NCBI GenBank assembly: GCA_018971385.1
Contig: JAGXAY010000003.1
Coordinates: 20,809-84,808, forward strand
Direction: 5' to 3'
Length of the DNA stretch: 64,000 nucleotides
Source: Acidobacteriota bacterium
GTDB lineage: Bacteria > Actinomycetota > Acidimicrobiia > Acidimicrobiales > RAAP-2
In this document: positions 1 through 8,842 of the stretch, piece by piece
Layout: each line of letters opens with the position of its first letter
Position numbering within the stretch: the first letter of the stretch is position 1
Notes under the pieces: model-generated
Databases searched by the model: none
What the model was told of the DNA's origin: nothing
Seen by the model: only the letters and a program-made list of their open reading frames with translations
Translations under genes and position numbers: made by a program

Positions 1-468
1 TTCTCCGTCCCGTTTTGTCGCGCCGTACACGCTCTGGGGATTCGTCTCGTCCCCCTCGACGTAGGCCGATCCCTTCAAACCATCGAACACGTAGTCCGTT
101 GACACCGCAATGAGGTGAGCCCCGTAGCGCTCGGCGGCGTCCGACAACAGTCCCGTACCCCGAGCATTGACCGCGTGAGCCGCCTCCGGCTCCGTTTCGG
201 CCCGGTCCACCGCGGTGTAGGCCGCGAGGTGGACCACCACGTCCGGTCGCGTCGCGGCGAGGGCGCGGTCTACCTGACCAGCGTCGGACACGTCGAGATC
301 GTGATGACTTAATCCCATCACCTCAAACTCGGCCGAGTCGAGGTCCCGTCCGTCGGGTCGAAAATCCTCGCGGCCACCGAGAGGCACTCGCCCCTCGAAG
401 TAGTCCACCAGGTCCACGCCGACCTGGCCACTCGCTCCGGTCACCATCACCCGTTGGGGTCGATTCAT
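1..468 (-). CDS. rfbD: dTDP-4-dehydrorhamnose reductase (RmlD/RfbD-like), 3' end outside window
   Basis: The N-terminal 156 residues are visible and the reading frame leaves the window at base 1. The protein opens with MNRPQRVMVTGASGQVG, a Rossmann NAD(P)-binding glycine motif. It continues with VHLAAYTAVDRAE, STDYVFDG (the Ser-Thr-Asp-Tyr of this SDR branch) and a TNPQSVYGATK stretch carrying the catalytic YxxxK. These are the landmarks of the last enzyme of dTDP-L-rhamnose synthesis, which makes a cell-wall/polysaccharide sugar donor. The ATG overlaps the birA stop by four bases (ATGA), so it is probably translated after birA. A related sugar-nucleotide reductase cannot be excluded because the C-terminal half is missing. 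Confidence 0.85.
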   Translation of the reverse strand, partial: MNRPQRVMVTGASGQVGVDLVDYFEGRVPLGGREDFRPDGRDLDSAEFEVMGLSHHDLDVSDAGQVDRALAATRPDVVVHLAAYTAVDRAETEPEAAHAVNARGTGLLSDAAERYGAHLIAVSTDYVFDGLKGSAYVEGDETNPQSVYGATKRDGE

Positions 469-1187
469 TCCGCGTCTCCTCTTAAGTGCACAACGTCCGC
501 CGCCGAAAGGGTCCACGTGGCGTCGCCCACGACCACGAGTCGTCCCCACTGGTCGACGTCACGGGCCACGCCCGAAATTATGTCGTTCTCGAGGTAGCCC
601 CGTACTCGGCGACCCAGAGTAGCGAGCGCATCCCGGTACTCCTCGCGGAGCTGCGCTCTCCCCTCCGCCGTCAGGAGTCTCTCGGCTCGCGGAGTCAACT
701 CCGCCAACACCCGTTCGAGAACCTCGTCGCGACCGAGGCACACTCCCCAGGCCCCGGCCACACTGGTGGCTTCCACCAGGTCCTCACCCGGAGCCGCGAG
801 ATTAAGTCCCAGTCCCACGACCACCCGCTCACCCACCACCTGGGCGAGGAGTCCGCCGAGCTTCTTGTCCTCGATCAAGAGGTCGTTCGGCCATTTGAGG
901 TCCACTCGTCCCCAGGGTTCGAGCGCCGAACGCGCACTGAGGGCGAGAGCGACGAGCGCCCAGGGGTACTGGTCGGGCTCTCCACCGGGGCGCAGCAGCA
1001 CGCTCATCAACAAGGCGGACCCCCGCGGGGCCACCCAGGAACGATCCCGCCGCCCGCGGCCGGCCTCTTGAAAGTCCGCCGCGATGACGAGACCCTCCGA
1101 CTCACCCGCCCGCGCGCGCGCAACGAGAAGATCGTTCGTGGAGCCGACGGAGCCTTCTCGCTCAATGCGCCACTCGGTCTCGCTCAC
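465..1187 (-). CDS. birA: biotin--[acetyl-CoA-carboxylase] ligase, short form
   Basis: This 240-residue protein attaches biotin to the carrier lysine of carboxylases. It has the BPL signature STNDLL near the N-terminus, the GRGRRDRSW biotin/ATP loop, KWPNDLL, and a C-terminal SH3-like tail (DQWGRLVVVGD). There is no N-terminal helix-turn-helix, so it is a mono-functional ligase and not an E. coli-type repressor. The start is GTG with no Shine-Dalgarno, but TAATCT lies six bases upstream, which fits a leaderless mRNA. It is divergent from a biotin carboxylase gene whose product carries the expected EAMKMEN target, and rfbD follows with an ATGA overlap. Confidence 0.93.
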   Translation of the reverse strand: MSETEWRIEREGSVGSTNDLLVARARAGESEGLVIAADFQEAGRGRRDRSWVAPRGSALLMSVLLRPGGEPDQYPWALVALALSARSALEPWGRVDLKWPNDLLIEDKKLGGLLAQVVGERVVVGLGLNLAAPGEDLVEATSVAGAWGVCLGRDEVLERVLAELTPRAERLLTAEGRAQLREEYRDALATLGRRVRGYLENDIISGVARDVDQWGRLVVVGDATWTLSAADVVHLRGDAE

Positions 1188-1193
1188 CGGTAC

Positions 1194-1199
1194 AGATTA
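1194..1199 (-). promoter_or_regulatory. -10 element of birA (leaderless promoter)
   Basis: TAATCT ends six bases before the GTG of birA, with no ribosome-binding site between them. This matches the TANNNT-N6-9-start layout seen at many genes in this window. It overlaps a possible divergent TAGGGT (1198-1203) that could serve the carboxylase gene. Confidence 0.55.
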
Positions 1200-1245
1200 G
1201 GGTTGATACAGCCGTCGAACAGGGCGGTGGGGTGAGTGCGCGAGG

Positions 1246-2988
1246 GTGAGACCGTTGAAGAAAGTCTTGATTGCCAACCGCGGCGAGATTGCCGTTCGAG
1301 TCATTCGTACGTGTCGAGAGCTCGGGATTGGGACCGTCGCGGTCTACTCCGAACTCGACCGAGACGCCCTCCACGTTCGACTCGCCGACGAGGCCTTCGC
1401 GCTCGGTGGACAGACGGCCGCCGAAAGTTACCTCAACACTGAGGCGATTCTCCGCGCCATCGAACTCTCCGGGGCGGACGCCGTTCACCCCGGCTACGGA
1501 TTCTTCTCGGAGAACACTGACTTCGCGCGAGCCATCACGTCCCGGGGCGTGACCTTTATCGGACCTCCGCCCGAAGCTATCGAGGTCATGGGGGACAAGA
1601 TCTCCTCCCGCTTGGCGGCCGAAGCCGCGGGAGTGAGTGGGGTGCCGGGGCGCAGTGAAGTCCTGACGAGCGCCGATGAGGTGGTCGCGTTCGGTAACGA
1701 GGTGGGATGGCCCGTCGCCATCAAGGCCGCCTACGGCGGTGGCGGACGGGGAATGAAGGTGGTCTCTCGGCCCGAGGAGGCCACCGAGGCGCTGGAGAGC
1801 GCCCAGCGAGAGTCGCTCGCGTCCTTCGGACGTAGCGAGTGTTACGTGGAACGCTACCTGACGTGGCCGCGCCACATCGAGATGCAGATCATGGCCGACA
1901 CCCACGGGAACGTGGTCTGGCTCGGTGAGCGTGACTGCTCCGCTCAGCGCCGGCACCAGAAGTTGGTCGAAGAGTCCCCGGCTCCCAACTTTCCCGACGA
2001 GGTGCGTCGCCGAATGGGTGAGGCGGCGGTGCGCGTGTCGCGGGCCTGCGGGTACGTCAACGCCGGCACGGTCGAATTCCTCTACCAGGACGGGGAGTTC
2101 TACTTCCTCGAGATGAACACACGACTCCAGGTGGAGCACCCCGTTACCGAACTCGTCACCGGCCTCGACCTCGTCGAGTGGCAGATCCGCGTCGCGTCCG
2201 GTGAATCTCTCGGTTTCACCCAGGACACGATTCGTCACGACGGTCACGCCATTGAAGTTCGCATTAACGCGGAAGACCCGGCCGGGGGTCGCTTTAGCCC
2301 GAGTCCGGGCACCATCACGACGTTGCGCGCGCCCGCGGGACCGGGAGTTCGACTCGACGCCGGGTACGAGACCGGAGATACGGTCTCGCAGTACTACGAC
2401 AACCTGATCGCCAAACTCATCGTGTGGGGTCCCGACCGGGAGCGGGCGCGCCGTCGCCTCCTCCGGGCCATTGAGGAGACCCGCCTCGAGGGAGTGGCCA
2501 GTACGCTCCCGGCCGACACCATCATCTTGAACGACCCTCACTTCGTCGAGGGCACGCACTCCACTCGATGGGTCGAGGAGTCACTCGACTTCTCCTCCGT
2601 CGTCAGTCCGGCTCTTTCGGCGCCGTCCGAGAGCGACCTCGTTCGTCGCGACGTGACGGCGGAAGTGAACGGGCGCCGAGTCGCCGTTGCCGTGTGGCTT
2701 CCCGAGAGTGGAGCCACCGGACCCGCCAGTGCCCCCAAGCGACGGAATCACCACGCGAGCATCGCCAGCAGTGGGTCGGGCACCGTCGCCGCGCCCATGC
2801 AGGGAACCATCGTGAAGGTGTCGGTGACCGAGGGGGCGAGTGTCGCCGTCGGCGACACCATCGTCGTCCTCGAGGCGATGAAAATGGAGAACGCCCTCGT
2901 GGCCGAACGGGCCGGTACGGTCAAAAGCATTGCGGTGACGGCGGGTGACTCGGTGAACGCCGGCGATGTCGTGGCGGTGATCGAATGA
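1246..2988 (+). CDS. accA: acyl-CoA carboxylase alpha chain (biotin carboxylase + BCCP)
   Basis: The 580-residue protein joins an ATP-dependent biotin carboxylase to a biotin carrier. The N-terminal carboxylase domain starts with [15 protein letters not shown], and the ATP-grasp loop GGGGRGMK and [14 protein letters not shown] follow. The last ~70 residues are the carrier with EAMKMEN, where Lys546 is the biotin site. This is the usual actinobacterial alpha subunit, which pairs with a separate carboxyltransferase beta subunit to make malonyl- or methylmalonyl-CoA. No beta subunit is in the window, so acetyl- versus propionyl-CoA specificity is open. The nearby acyl-CoA mutase makes a propionate role attractive. 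The start is GTG, with a TTG nine bases further as alternative. It overlaps the next gene by four bases. Confidence 0.93.
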   Translation: MRPLKKVLIANRGEIAVRVIRTCRELGIGTVAVYSELDRDALHVRLADEAFALGGQTAAESYLNTEAILRAIELSGADAVHPGYGFFSENTDFARAITSRGVTFIGPPPEAIEVMGDKISSRLAAEAAGVSGVPGRSEVLTSADEVVAFGNEVGWPVAIKAAYGGGGRGMKVVSRPEEATEALESAQRESLASFGRSECYVERYLTWPRHIEMQIMADTHGNVVWLGERDCSAQRRHQKLVEESPAPNFPDEVRRRMGEAAVRVSRACGYVNAGTVEFLYQDGEFYFLEMNTRLQVEHPVTELVTGLDLVEWQIRVASGESLGFTQDTIRHDGHAIEVRINAEDPAGGRFSPSPGTITTLRAPAGPGVRLDAGYETGDTVSQYYDNLIAKLIVWGPDRERARRRLLRAIEETRLEGVASTLPADTIILNDPHFVEGTHSTRWVEESLDFSSVVSPALSAPSESDLVRRDVTAEVNGRRVAVAVWLPESGATGPASAPKRRNHHASIASSGSGTVAAPMQGTIVKVSVTEGASVAVGDTIVVLEAMKMENALVAERAGTVKSIAVTAGDSVNAGDVVAVIE

Positions 2989-4130
2989 GCGGCGAAGTTT
3001 CGCTTGAGCCCTACGTCGAGCGCCTCGTCGCGCTCAGTGAATTTGTGCACGCTCACCCCGAGTTGGGCTACGAAGAAAGAGAGAGTTCGGCCGCCGTCGC
3101 CGACCTGCTGGAGTCCAGTGGCTTTACGGTCACTCGCGGAGTGGGGGGCCTGCCCACCGCCTTTCGCGCCACCGCGGGGCAAGGTTCTCTCCACGTCGTA
3201 GTGTGTTGCGAGTACGACGCCCTCCCCGACGTCGGCCACGCCTGCGGACACAATCTCATCGCCGCCTCCTCGGCCGGAGCGGGACTCGCCCTCCTCGAAC
3301 ATCTCGACGAGGCTGACTTGCGGGTGACCGTTCTCGGAACCCCCTCCGAGGAAGGTGGGGGAGGAAAGATCGACCTCATTCACGCGGGCGAGTTCGACGA
3401 CGCCCACTTCGCCATGATGGTTCACCCCTGGCCCGACGAACGCCTCGAGGCCCAGTGCCTCGCCGTCGACCATTTCGACGTGATCTACGAGGGGCGAGAA
3501 GCCCACGCCTCGGCCGCACCGTGGGAGGGAATCAACGCACTCGACGCCCAAACCATCGCCCAAGTAGCCGTCGGCCTCTTGCGCCAACACCTGCGACCCG
3601 GTGATCAAGTCCATTCCATCATCTCTGACGGCGGGGTCGCGGCGAATATCGTGCCCCAGCGAACCGTCGCTCGGTACATGGCCCGATCCGTTGACCTCGA
3701 CCGCTTAGACGCCCTGCGCCAACGGCTGACCCGGTGCTTTGAGGCTGGCGCCCTCGCGACTGGTTCTCGCCTCGAACAAGTGGAGATCGGGAGTCGGTTC
3801 TCCCACATGGTGAGCCATCCCGGCATCCTCGCTCACTACCGTCAGGCCGCCGAGGCCCTCGGTCGCCGCTTCGACGCCGACGACGAGGGTCGCCCCCGTC
3901 CGACACTGTCGACCGATATGGCCAACGTGTCGTTAGTTGTCCCCTCTATTCACCCCTTGATTCGCCTCGAAACTCACGGAGCCGTCAACCACCAGCCGGA
4001 GTTCACCGCGTCGTGCCTCGGCGAGAACGCCGAAGCGACGCTCCGTGACGGTGCTCTGGCGCTCGCCGCTACCGCTCTCACGGTCGCTCGTGATGAGAAT
4101 CTTCGCACCCAACTACTTGGAGGTCACTGA
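2985..4130 (+). CDS. M20-family amidohydrolase (metal-dependent aminoacylase/amidase)
   Basis: The 381-residue protein belongs to the M20D branch (IAA-amino acid hydrolase, p-aminobenzoyl-glutamate hydrolase and relatives). Visible landmarks are [10 protein letters not shown] at the N-terminus, the ACGHN metal-site motif, [11 protein letters not shown] with the catalytic Glu pair, and MMVHPWP. Such enzymes cleave amide bonds of N-acyl amino acids with two bound metals in the cytosol; the substrate cannot be told from sequence. It starts inside the stop of the carboxylase gene (ATGA), and the following monooxygenase-like gene begins one base into its stop (TGATG). Four genes therefore form one translationally coupled operon. 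Confidence 0.88.
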   Translation: MSGEVSLEPYVERLVALSEFVHAHPELGYEERESSAAVADLLESSGFTVTRGVGGLPTAFRATAGQGSLHVVVCCEYDALPDVGHACGHNLIAASSAGAGLALLEHLDEADLRVTVLGTPSEEGGGGKIDLIHAGEFDDAHFAMMVHPWPDERLEAQCLAVDHFDVIYEGREAHASAAPWEGINALDAQTIAQVAVGLLRQHLRPGDQVHSIISDGGVAANIVPQRTVARYMARSVDLDRLDALRQRLTRCFEAGALATGSRLEQVEIGSRFSHMVSHPGILAHYRQAAEALGRRFDADDEGRPRPTLSTDMANVSLVVPSIHPLIRLETHGAVNHQPEFTASCLGENAEATLRDGALALAATALTVARDENLRTQLLGGH

Positions 4131-4426
4131 TGGTCCTAGAGCACGCCTGGATTCAGGTTCACCCCGACGGAGCCGACGCCTACGCGGAGGCCGTCGCTGC
4201 CGCCCGCCCCTTCATCGAGGGGGCCCCGGGGTGCCACGGCATTGAACTTCGCCAGCAAATCGAGGACCCGACGTACTTCGTCCTCCTCGTTCGCTGGGAC
4301 TCCGTCGAGGCGCACATGGAGTTTCGCGACTCGCCGGCCTTCGAGGGCTGGCGCGGTCTGACCCACTCCCACTACGCCTCACCGGTCGAAGTCACGCACT
4401 TCAACGAACCTCTGTCGCTGTCGTGA
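4130..4426 (+). CDS. antibiotic biosynthesis monooxygenase (ABM)-domain protein
   Basis: This small protein of 98 residues has the ferredoxin-like ABM/EthD-type pattern: an N-terminal beta strand ([10 protein letters not shown]), a helix, GCHGIELRQQIEDP, then FVLLVRWDSVEAHMEFRDS and a final strand ending in HFNEP. Members are cofactor-poor oxygenases or small-molecule binding dimers; the sequence alone does not say which. It is the third gene of the carboxylase operon, coupled on both sides (TGATG and GTGA). A role linked to the acyl-CoA or acyl-amino acid substrate of the operon is an inference. Confidence 0.85.
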   Translation: MVLEHAWIQVHPDGADAYAEAVAAARPFIEGAPGCHGIELRQQIEDPTYFVLLVRWDSVEAHMEFRDSPAFEGWRGLTHSHYASPVEVTHFNEPLSLS

Positions 4427-5379
4427 GCGACTGGACGCTCGACCCGGACACCCTGAGTGGTCTCGAGGGTCCCGACACGAGCGACCTCTGGAACGTGGAC
4501 GGATCACGGCGGCTCGACCGGCTGTTGGCGGCGGCGTCGATAGCGACCCGCAAGGACGATCCCCTCGTTCGGTGGCGCGACATCACCATTGAGGTCGACC
4601 AGAGGGCGATCTCGGCGCGTCTCTACGAGCCGTCCGAGAGTTCCGGCCCGCGCGGCGGAGTCCTCTTCTTCCACGGTGGCGCCTTCGTGTTCGGAACCCT
4701 CGAGAGTGAGCACGACCGCTGCGTCGCGTGGTGCCGGGCGAGCGGGGCCCTCGTTCTCTCCGTGGACTACCGACTCGCCCCCGAGTTCCCCTTTCCCGCC
4801 GCCGTCGACGACTGTCGAGCGGCCGCGAGATGGATGACCGAGCACGCGGAGGAACTCCGTCTCGATCTCGCGCGCTGGTGCGTCGCGGGGGCGAGCGCGG
4901 GTGGGGCCCTCGCGGCGGGAGTGGCCCAGTGGGCGCGCGGGACTCTGGGGACTCCGCCCTGCGCCCAAATCCTCATCTACCCGGTTCTCGATGATCGCGC
5001 GACCGACGGTTCGGCCGCCACCTACTTTGAGGGACTGAGCTGGGACGGGCGGCGCGGCGCCAAGATGTGGGAGATCTACCTCAGTGATCACCTGCCGAAC
5101 GCCGACGCCGCGCCCGCGCGAGCGGAGGATCTCCGGGGCCTCGCCCCGGCGTACTTCATGGTCTGCGAGCACGACCCCTTGCGGGACGAGGCGCTCGACT
5201 ACGCGCGCCGCCTCCTCGACTCCGGCGTCGAAGTGGAGCTACACCTCTGGCCCCGCGCCTATCACGCCGTCGACGTTATTGCGCCGGACTCCCGACTCGC
5301 CCGACGAGCGATGCGGGAGCAGGGCGAGGTTCTTCGTCGGGTCGTGGGCCCATCCGACGAGTCCACCTCGTCGGACTAG
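4423..5379 (+). CDS. alpha/beta hydrolase, HSL/acetyl-hydrolase type
   Basis: This 318-residue esterase-like protein carries the hormone-sensitive-lipase oxyanion motif [21 protein letters not shown], the nucleophile elbow GASAGG, an acid in CEHDPLRDE and the catalytic His in RAYHAVDV. The triad is complete. These enzymes hydrolyse short acyl esters in the cytosol. It is the last gene of the carboxylase operon and starts with a GTG overlapping the previous stop. Its TAG shares a CTAG with the stop of the convergent mutase gene, so the two genes end on the same four bases. Confidence 0.9.
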   Translation: MSDWTLDPDTLSGLEGPDTSDLWNVDGSRRLDRLLAAASIATRKDDPLVRWRDITIEVDQRAISARLYEPSESSGPRGGVLFFHGGAFVFGTLESEHDRCVAWCRASGALVLSVDYRLAPEFPFPAAVDDCRAAARWMTEHAEELRLDLARWCVAGASAGGALAAGVAQWARGTLGTPPCAQILIYPVLDDRATDGSAATYFEGLSWDGRRGAKMWEIYLSDHLPNADAAPARAEDLRGLAPAYFMVCEHDPLRDEALDYARRLLDSGVEVELHLWPRAYHAVDVIAPDSRLARRAMREQGEVLRRVVGPSDESTSSD

Positions 5380-6932
5380 TACTCACCCCAGACGCCTCGT
5401 AGGACGTCTGATACTTCGCCCACCGTGGCCCCCACGCGGTGCGCATCGCGCAGGGCGTAGACGACGTTGGCGCTGCCTTTCGCGGCCCCTTCGAGTTCGC
5501 TGAGCGCGTGACGAAGGGCGACCTCATCCCGCGACGCCCGAAACTCCGCGAGACGGGAACACTGACGACGTTCCTCGTCGGGGTCGTGGGGAAAGACTTC
5601 CGTCGTCGTCTCGTGCTCGTCGACGAACTTGTTGACCCCGACGACCACACGCTCGCCCCGCTCCACCGCCAGGGCCGCCTCGTAGGCGGCCCGTTCAATC
5701 TCCCCCGCCACGTACCCCGACTCCACCGCCGCCACGGCACCACCACGTGCGTCGATCTCCGCGAGGTACTCCCGCGCTCGACGCTCGACCTCATCCGTCA
5801 GGTGTTCCACGTAGTAGGAACCGGCGAGAGGATCCACCGTCGCCGTCACGCCCGACTCGTAGCCGATGACTTGCTGCGTGCGCAGGGCCAACTTGGCCGC
5901 GGACTCGGTAGGCAGCCCGAGGGCTTCGTCGTATCCGTTGGTGTGCAGACTCTGCGTACCGCCGAGCACCGCTCCGAGGGCCTGGAGCGTCACCCGCGCG
6001 ACGTTGGTGAGGGGCTGTTGGGCCGTCAGGGTGGAACCCGCCGTTTGGGTGTGAAATCTCATCATCTGGCTCTTCGGATTGTCCGAACCGTAGCGCTCTT
6101 TGACGATGGTGGCCCAGAGACGACGGGCGGCGCGGAACTTCGCGACCTCCTCGAAGAGATCGTCGTGGGAGTTAAAGAAGAAGGACAGTCGAGGCGCCAC
6201 GTCATCGACCTCGAGTCCGGCGAGACGGGCGGCGTCGAGATAGGCCATCGCGTTCGCGACGGTGAAGGCCACCTCTTGAACCGCCGTGGAACCTGCTTCA
6301 CGGATGTGGTAGCCCGAGACGGAGATGGAGTTCCATTGGGGTACTTCGGCGGCGCAGTAGGCGAACGTGTCTACGACGAGTCGCATGGACGGACGGGGTG
6401 GGTAGACGTAGGTTCCCCGTGCCACGTACTCCTTCAAAATGTCGTTCTGGATGGTTCCGCGAATCTGATCGCCCCGCACTCCCTGCTCCTCCGCGACGAG
6501 CTGGTAGAGGACGAGCAGTGACGCCGCGGTGGCGTTAATCGTCATCGACGTCGAGACCGAGTCGAGGGGTAGCCCTCGCAACAAGCGGCGCATGTCGTCG
6601 AGGGACGAAATAGCGACGCCCACGCGACCCACCTCCCCGAGGGCTCGGGGGTGATCGGAGTCCAAGCCCATCTGGGTCGGGAGATCGAACGCGCAACTGA
6701 GACCGGTTTGGCCCGCCCCGAGGAGAAAGCGAAACCGCTCGTTGGTCGAATCGGCGCTACCAAAGCCGGCGTACTGACGCATCGTCCACAAGCGCTCGCG
6801 GTACATCTGCGGATGAATGCCGCGGGTGAAGGGAAACTCGCCCGGTTGACCCAGGCGTTCGGGAACCGGGCCCGCTTCGGGGCCGTAGGTCACCTCGACG
6901 GAGGGGGCGGAGTCGCGCGGGTCGTCGTTCAC
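5376..6932 (-). CDS. adenosylcobalamin-dependent acyl-CoA mutase, large (catalytic) subunit
   Basis: The 518-residue protein contains only the substrate-binding TIM-barrel part of the methylmalonyl-CoA mutase family. Landmarks are [51 protein letters not shown] and [19 protein letters not shown]. The cobalamin-binding DxHxxG domain is absent, as in two-subunit mutases, and no small subunit lies in the window. The active-site Arg of methylmalonyl-CoA mutases seems kept (VARGTY). The Tyr that usually precedes PTMY is replaced by His (GIHPQMY), so methylmalonyl-, isobutyryl- or another acyl-CoA could be the substrate. The start is GTG with TAGCAT six bases upstream. An adenosyltransferase at 11244-11795 would make its cofactor. 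Confidence 0.88.
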   Translation of the reverse strand: MNDDPRDSAPSVEVTYGPEAGPVPERLGQPGEFPFTRGIHPQMYRERLWTMRQYAGFGSADSTNERFRFLLGAGQTGLSCAFDLPTQMGLDSDHPRALGEVGRVGVAISSLDDMRRLLRGLPLDSVSTSMTINATAASLLVLYQLVAEEQGVRGDQIRGTIQNDILKEYVARGTYVYPPRPSMRLVVDTFAYCAAEVPQWNSISVSGYHIREAGSTAVQEVAFTVANAMAYLDAARLAGLEVDDVAPRLSFFFNSHDDLFEEVAKFRAARRLWATIVKERYGSDNPKSQMMRFHTQTAGSTLTAQQPLTNVARVTLQALGAVLGGTQSLHTNGYDEALGLPTESAAKLALRTQQVIGYESGVTATVDPLAGSYYVEHLTDEVERRAREYLAEIDARGGAVAAVESGYVAGEIERAAYEAALAVERGERVVVGVNKFVDEHETTTEVFPHDPDEERRQCSRLAEFRASRDEVALRHALSELEGAAKGSANVVYALRDAHRVGATVGEVSDVLRGVWGEY

Positions 6933-6938
6933 GACCTC

Positions 6939-6944
6939 ATGCTA
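6939..6944 (-). promoter_or_regulatory. -10 element of the acyl-CoA mutase gene
   Basis: TAGCAT ends six bases before the GTG start. It lies just downstream of the moeZ-like gene's terminator on the same strand, so the mutase gene appears to have its own promoter and a leaderless transcript. Confidence 0.5.
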
Positions 6945-6954
6945 CGACCACCGC

Positions 6955-6993
6955 AAAAGGCGAGTGCCCCCGGACCAGAGTCCGGGGGCACTC
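6955..6993 (-). terminator. rho-independent terminator of the rhodanese-ThiF gene
   Basis: A perfect 13-bp stem (GAGTGCCCCCGGA pairing with TCCGGGGGCACTC, 6962-6974 and 6981-6993) has a six-base loop. On the minus strand it is followed by GCC and a short TTTT run (6955-6958). It starts six bases after the stop of the minus-strand gene ending at 7000. The T run is short, but the stem is very stable. Confidence 0.8.
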
Positions 6994-6999
6994 CTGTCG

Positions 7000-8169
7000 T
7001 TAGTGGGCCGGAGCCACCGCGTGCGGCATGCACAGGTCGTCGTACTCGGCGATGATGATCTCGCCGGCGTTCTCGCCGCAGGCCGGGCACTGGGGGTCAC
7101 GGCGGACCTTAAAGTTCCGGAACGTTTGGTCCATCGAGTCGTAGGTCAACAGACGCCCCACCAGGGGGTCGCCGAGACCGAGGATCAACTTGATGGCCTC
7201 GAGCGCCTGAATCGACCCGATGATCCCGGGCAGAACTCCGAGTACACCCGCTTCAGCGCAACTCGGCGCCAACTCCGCGGGTGGCGGTTCGGGGATCATG
7301 CAGCGGTAGCACGGTCCCTCGTAGGGGGCGAACACCGTGGCCTGTCCTTCGAAACGGAAGATAGAGCCGTGAACCACCGGGATCTTCTTCAGCAGCGCCG
7401 CGTCGTTCACGAGGTAGCGGGTGGGGAAGTTATCCGTCCCGTCCACGATGACGTCGTACCCGTCGATGATGTCGAGGATGTTGTCCGCTCCGAGACGGGT
7501 GTCGTACATATTGACGACGAGGTCGGGATTGAGCGCGGTGAGCGTCATCTTCGCGCTCTCCACCTTGCGCAGTCCGACGCGGTCGAGATTGTGAAGAATC
7601 TGACGCTGAATGTTCGAGGCGTCCACCACGTCCATGTCGATGATGCCGAGCGTTCCCACTCCCGCGGCGGCCAGGTAGAGCGCGGCCGGGGAACCGAGGC
7701 CACCCGCTCCGAGCAGGAGCACCTTCGCGTCCATCAATTTCAGTTGGCCCTTTTCGCCCACCTCCGGCAGGAGGAGGTGACGCTGGTAGCGATTGCGCTG
7801 GTCGGGAGTGAGGGCGCGGGGCGTCGACCAGGGCAGGCCCTCGTCCTTCCACTTGTTAAAACCCCCAATGATGGAGACCACGTCGGTGTAGCCGAGGTCC
7901 TGGAGGGTCTTCGTGGCGAAGGCGCTACGAACACCACCCGCGCAGTACACGGCGATCGGTTTGGTCTTGTCGGGGAGGCGCCCCTCGACGTTGAACTCCA
8001 GGTGACCACGGGGGATGTGGGTCGCGCCGGGCAGGGCTCCCTGCTCGTACTCGTCGGGTTCACGCACGTCAAGAATCTCGTAATGGGAGAGATTCGTGGC
8101 GACGTCGTGCGGATCGATTTCGCGAATTTCGGCCTTGGCGGCGTTTAGTAGTTCACGGGGTGATGACAT
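7000..8169 (-). CDS. rhodanese-ThiF/MoeB fusion (sulfur-carrier adenylyltransferase/sulfurtransferase)
   Basis: The 389-residue protein joins a rhodanese domain (residues ~25-115, YEILDVREPDEYEQG, active-site Cys in YCAGGVRS) to an E1-like ThiF/MoeB domain (from ~125: RYQRHLLLPEVG, GAGGLGSPAALYLAAAGVG, DGTDNFPTRYLVND). The zinc pairs CYRC and CPAC are present. Such proteins adenylate and thiolate the C-terminus of small sulfur carriers (ThiS, MoaD, CysO) for cofactor or cysteine synthesis. In the better known MoeZ/MOCS3 proteins the rhodanese domain is C-terminal, so the order here is reversed. A strong AAGGAG precedes the ATG. A terminator follows the gene, so it is probably monocistronic. 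Confidence 0.9.
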   Translation of the reverse strand: MSSPRELLNAAKAEIREIDPHDVATNLSHYEILDVREPDEYEQGALPGATHIPRGHLEFNVEGRLPDKTKPIAVYCAGGVRSAFATKTLQDLGYTDVVSIIGGFNKWKDEGLPWSTPRALTPDQRNRYQRHLLLPEVGEKGQLKLMDAKVLLLGAGGLGSPAALYLAAAGVGTLGIIDMDVVDASNIQRQILHNLDRVGLRKVESAKMTLTALNPDLVVNMYDTRLGADNILDIIDGYDVIVDGTDNFPTRYLVNDAALLKKIPVVHGSIFRFEGQATVFAPYEGPCYRCMIPEPPPAELAPSCAEAGVLGVLPGIIGSIQALEAIKLILGLGDPLVGRLLTYDSMDQTFRNFKVRRDPQCPACGENAGEIIIAEYDDLCMPHAVAPAH

Positions 8170-8190
8170 GACACTCCTTCCGGACGAAAT

Positions 8191-8207
8191 ATTAGTGGTT
8201 TAGTCAA
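8191..8207. promoter_or_regulatory. candidate Rrf2-type operator between the rhodanese-ThiF and nitroreductase genes
   Basis: Read on the minus strand the site is TTGACTAAACCACTAAT, an imperfect dyad whose left half (TTGACTAAA) resembles half-sites of Rrf2-family (IscR/CymR-like) regulators. It lies in the AT-rich 70-bp divergent spacer. The link to the Rrf2 gene at 21010-21468 is only an inference. Confidence 0.25.
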
Positions 8208-8239
8208 CAATTGATGACGGCCCGTGATAGACCACACCC

Positions 8240-8833
8240 GTGGAGTTCGACGACGTCTGGCGCCGGCGCCGAATGCGACGCAGTTTCACTGGAGAACCGC
8301 TCGACCTCGATCGACTGGAGCACCTCGTGGAAGAGTCTCTTCGAGCCCCCACCGCCGGCAACTGCGGAGGGGTACGAGCGACCATTCTCGGTCCCCGTCT
8401 CGTCTCGACCTTCATCCTCGCCGCCACGGACGAGGGTTGGCGAGCCCACTCACGCCGTCGAGAAGGACTCGAGCGAGCGGGTGCGGTGGTGATCTACTCG
8501 TCTCGCCCGGAGGACTACGCCGCGCGATACCGAGAGGCGGACAAGGCACGTTCCGACCTCGGAGACCTCGCGAACTGGCCCGTCCCCTACTGGCACACCG
8601 ACGCCGCGATGGCGGCCCTCGGCTGCGTGCTGCTCTGCGAGAACGAGGGGTGGGGTGCCGCCCTGTGGGGCGCCTTTCGACACCACGCCGACATCGCCAC
8701 CCTGGCCGGCCTCGGCGACGAAGACATCTTCGCGAGCCTCTTCATCGGGGTGCCGGACTTTCGCGATCCGCCCTCTCGTTCCCTCTCTCGGCCCACCCCG
8801 AGTCGCGCCGAGCGGGTGCGACGCCGGGAGTAG
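8240..8833 (+). CDS. nitroreductase-family flavoprotein
   Basis: This 197-residue protein starts with the family's FMN-phosphate motif (RRRMRRSFTGEPLD). It continues with LVEESLRAPTAGNCGG, a central helix TDAAMAALGCVLLCENEGWGAALWG and FIGVPD near the end. The family reduces nitro groups, quinones or other acceptors with NAD(P)H through bound FMN; the substrate is not evident. The start is GTG. It is divergent from the rhodanese-ThiF gene and shares its AT-rich 70-bp spacer. The protein tail is Arg-rich and probably disordered. Confidence 0.85.
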   Translation: MEFDDVWRRRRMRRSFTGEPLDLDRLEHLVEESLRAPTAGNCGGVRATILGPRLVSTFILAATDEGWRAHSRRREGLERAGAVVIYSSRPEDYAARYREADKARSDLGDLANWPVPYWHTDAAMAALGCVLLCENEGWGAALWGAFRHHADIATLAGLGDEDIFASLFIGVPDFRDPPSRSLSRPTPSRAERVRRRE

Positions 8834-8842
8834 AACCCGGCC

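Noticed and set aside
1162..2559. Long open frame (465 codons) antisense to the carboxylase gene
   Set aside because: It has no recognisable domain and the sense strand encodes a complete, motif-rich biotin carboxylase. Long antisense frames are expected in GC-rich DNA.
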